The notes under the pieces are model-generated. The model saw only the letters and a program-made list of their open reading frames with translations, was not told the DNA's origin and made no database searches. A stretch of 64,000 nt of DNA from HXMU1420-13 sp024742815 (GTDB taxonomy: Bacteria > Bacteroidota > Rhodothermia > Balneolales > Balneolaceae), in the NCBI GenBank assembly GCA_024742815.1, contig JANSXX010000017.1, positions 15,633 through 79,632 of the forward strand, read 5' to 3'. The number at the start of each line of letters is the position of its first letter. Within the stretch, counting starts at the first letter, position 1. The translations under genes and the position numbers were made by a program. Below are positions 63,862 through 64,000 of the stretch, piece after piece.

Positions 63862-64000
63862 TTAATCTAAAATTTTAGTTACCACACCGGCACCTACGGT
63901 ACGTCCACCCTCGCGGATCGCAAATCGTAGTCCTTCTTCCATCGCTACCGGCTGGATGAGCTCTACGCTCAACTTCACGTTATCGCCCGGCATTACCATC
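63862..64000 (-). CDS. tuf: elongation factor Tu, C-terminal end (partial)
   Basis: The last 45 codons are visible: MVMPGDNVKLSVELIQPVAM, then EEGLRFAIREGGRTVGAGVV, ending TKILD. This is domain 3 of EF-Tu. The gene continues past the right edge of the window. It is the first visible gene of the translation/transcription cluster. Confidence 0.98.
   Translation of the reverse strand, partial: MVMPGDNVKLSVELIQPVAMEEGLRFAIREGGRTVGAGVVTKILD

Overview
The window is about 40% G+C chromosomal DNA from a Bacteroidota-like bacterium, most likely in the Balneolota/Rhodothermota neighbourhood (for example Balneolaceae). The pointers are C-terminal type IX secretion (T9SS) sorting domains with NYPNPFNPSTNI-style motifs, a PorV/PorQ-like barrel, TonB-dependent transport, an archaeal/eukaryotic-type prolyl-tRNA synthetase and a CrtI-like desaturase. 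The taxon is inferred from gene style; no 16S rRNA gene is present.

Layout. 0-4 kb: a four-helix-bundle (S23-like) gene broken by an in-frame amber codon, sodA, a DUF429 gene and aspS, all on the minus strand. Their spacers hold several short tandem arrays with 7- or 8-base periods. 4.2-9.8 kb: a LuxR-type regulator with a degenerate receiver, a GT-C-like membrane protein, and three poorly known envelope genes (two lipoproteins and a PEGA-like secreted protein). 9.9-18.2 kb: a CAU tRNA, then proS-nnrDE-vanZ-like as one tightly packed unit, two tandem tonB-like genes, a Nudix/DUF1844 pair on minus, and DUF1015-serC. 18.2-24.1 kb: a rhomboid protease, a two-gene secreted operon (small T9SS cargo plus an 848-residue S74/endosialidase-chaperone protein), and a divergent TPR histidine kinase. 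24.1-28 kb: rlpA, crtI-like, a small membrane protein, a CIA30-family gene and a transaldolase-like gene. 28-36.1 kb: an RND efflux operon with one adaptor and two tandem permeases, followed by a YtxH-type gene.

36.2-52.3 kb is the main accessory locus. One minus-strand operon runs: two-CBM T9SS protein, TonB-dependent receptor, 1146-residue T9SS cargo protein, PorV-like barrel, SurA/PpiC-like lipoprotein. Divergent to it is a LacI-family regulator, and beyond that a minus-strand pair, GH30 glycosidase then SGNH-TPR protein. It looks like a SusD-less glycan-use system in which substrate is bound at the surface by T9SS cargo, imported by the receptor, cut by GH30 and sensed by LacI. The substrate is not known.

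52.5-64 kb is the standard cluster tuf-trnW-secE-nusG-rplK-rplA-rplJ-rplL-rpoB-rpoC on the minus strand. Notable points are a TTG start for rpoB, two hairpins between rplL and rpoB, and a hairpin upstream of rplK. tuf runs off the right edge.
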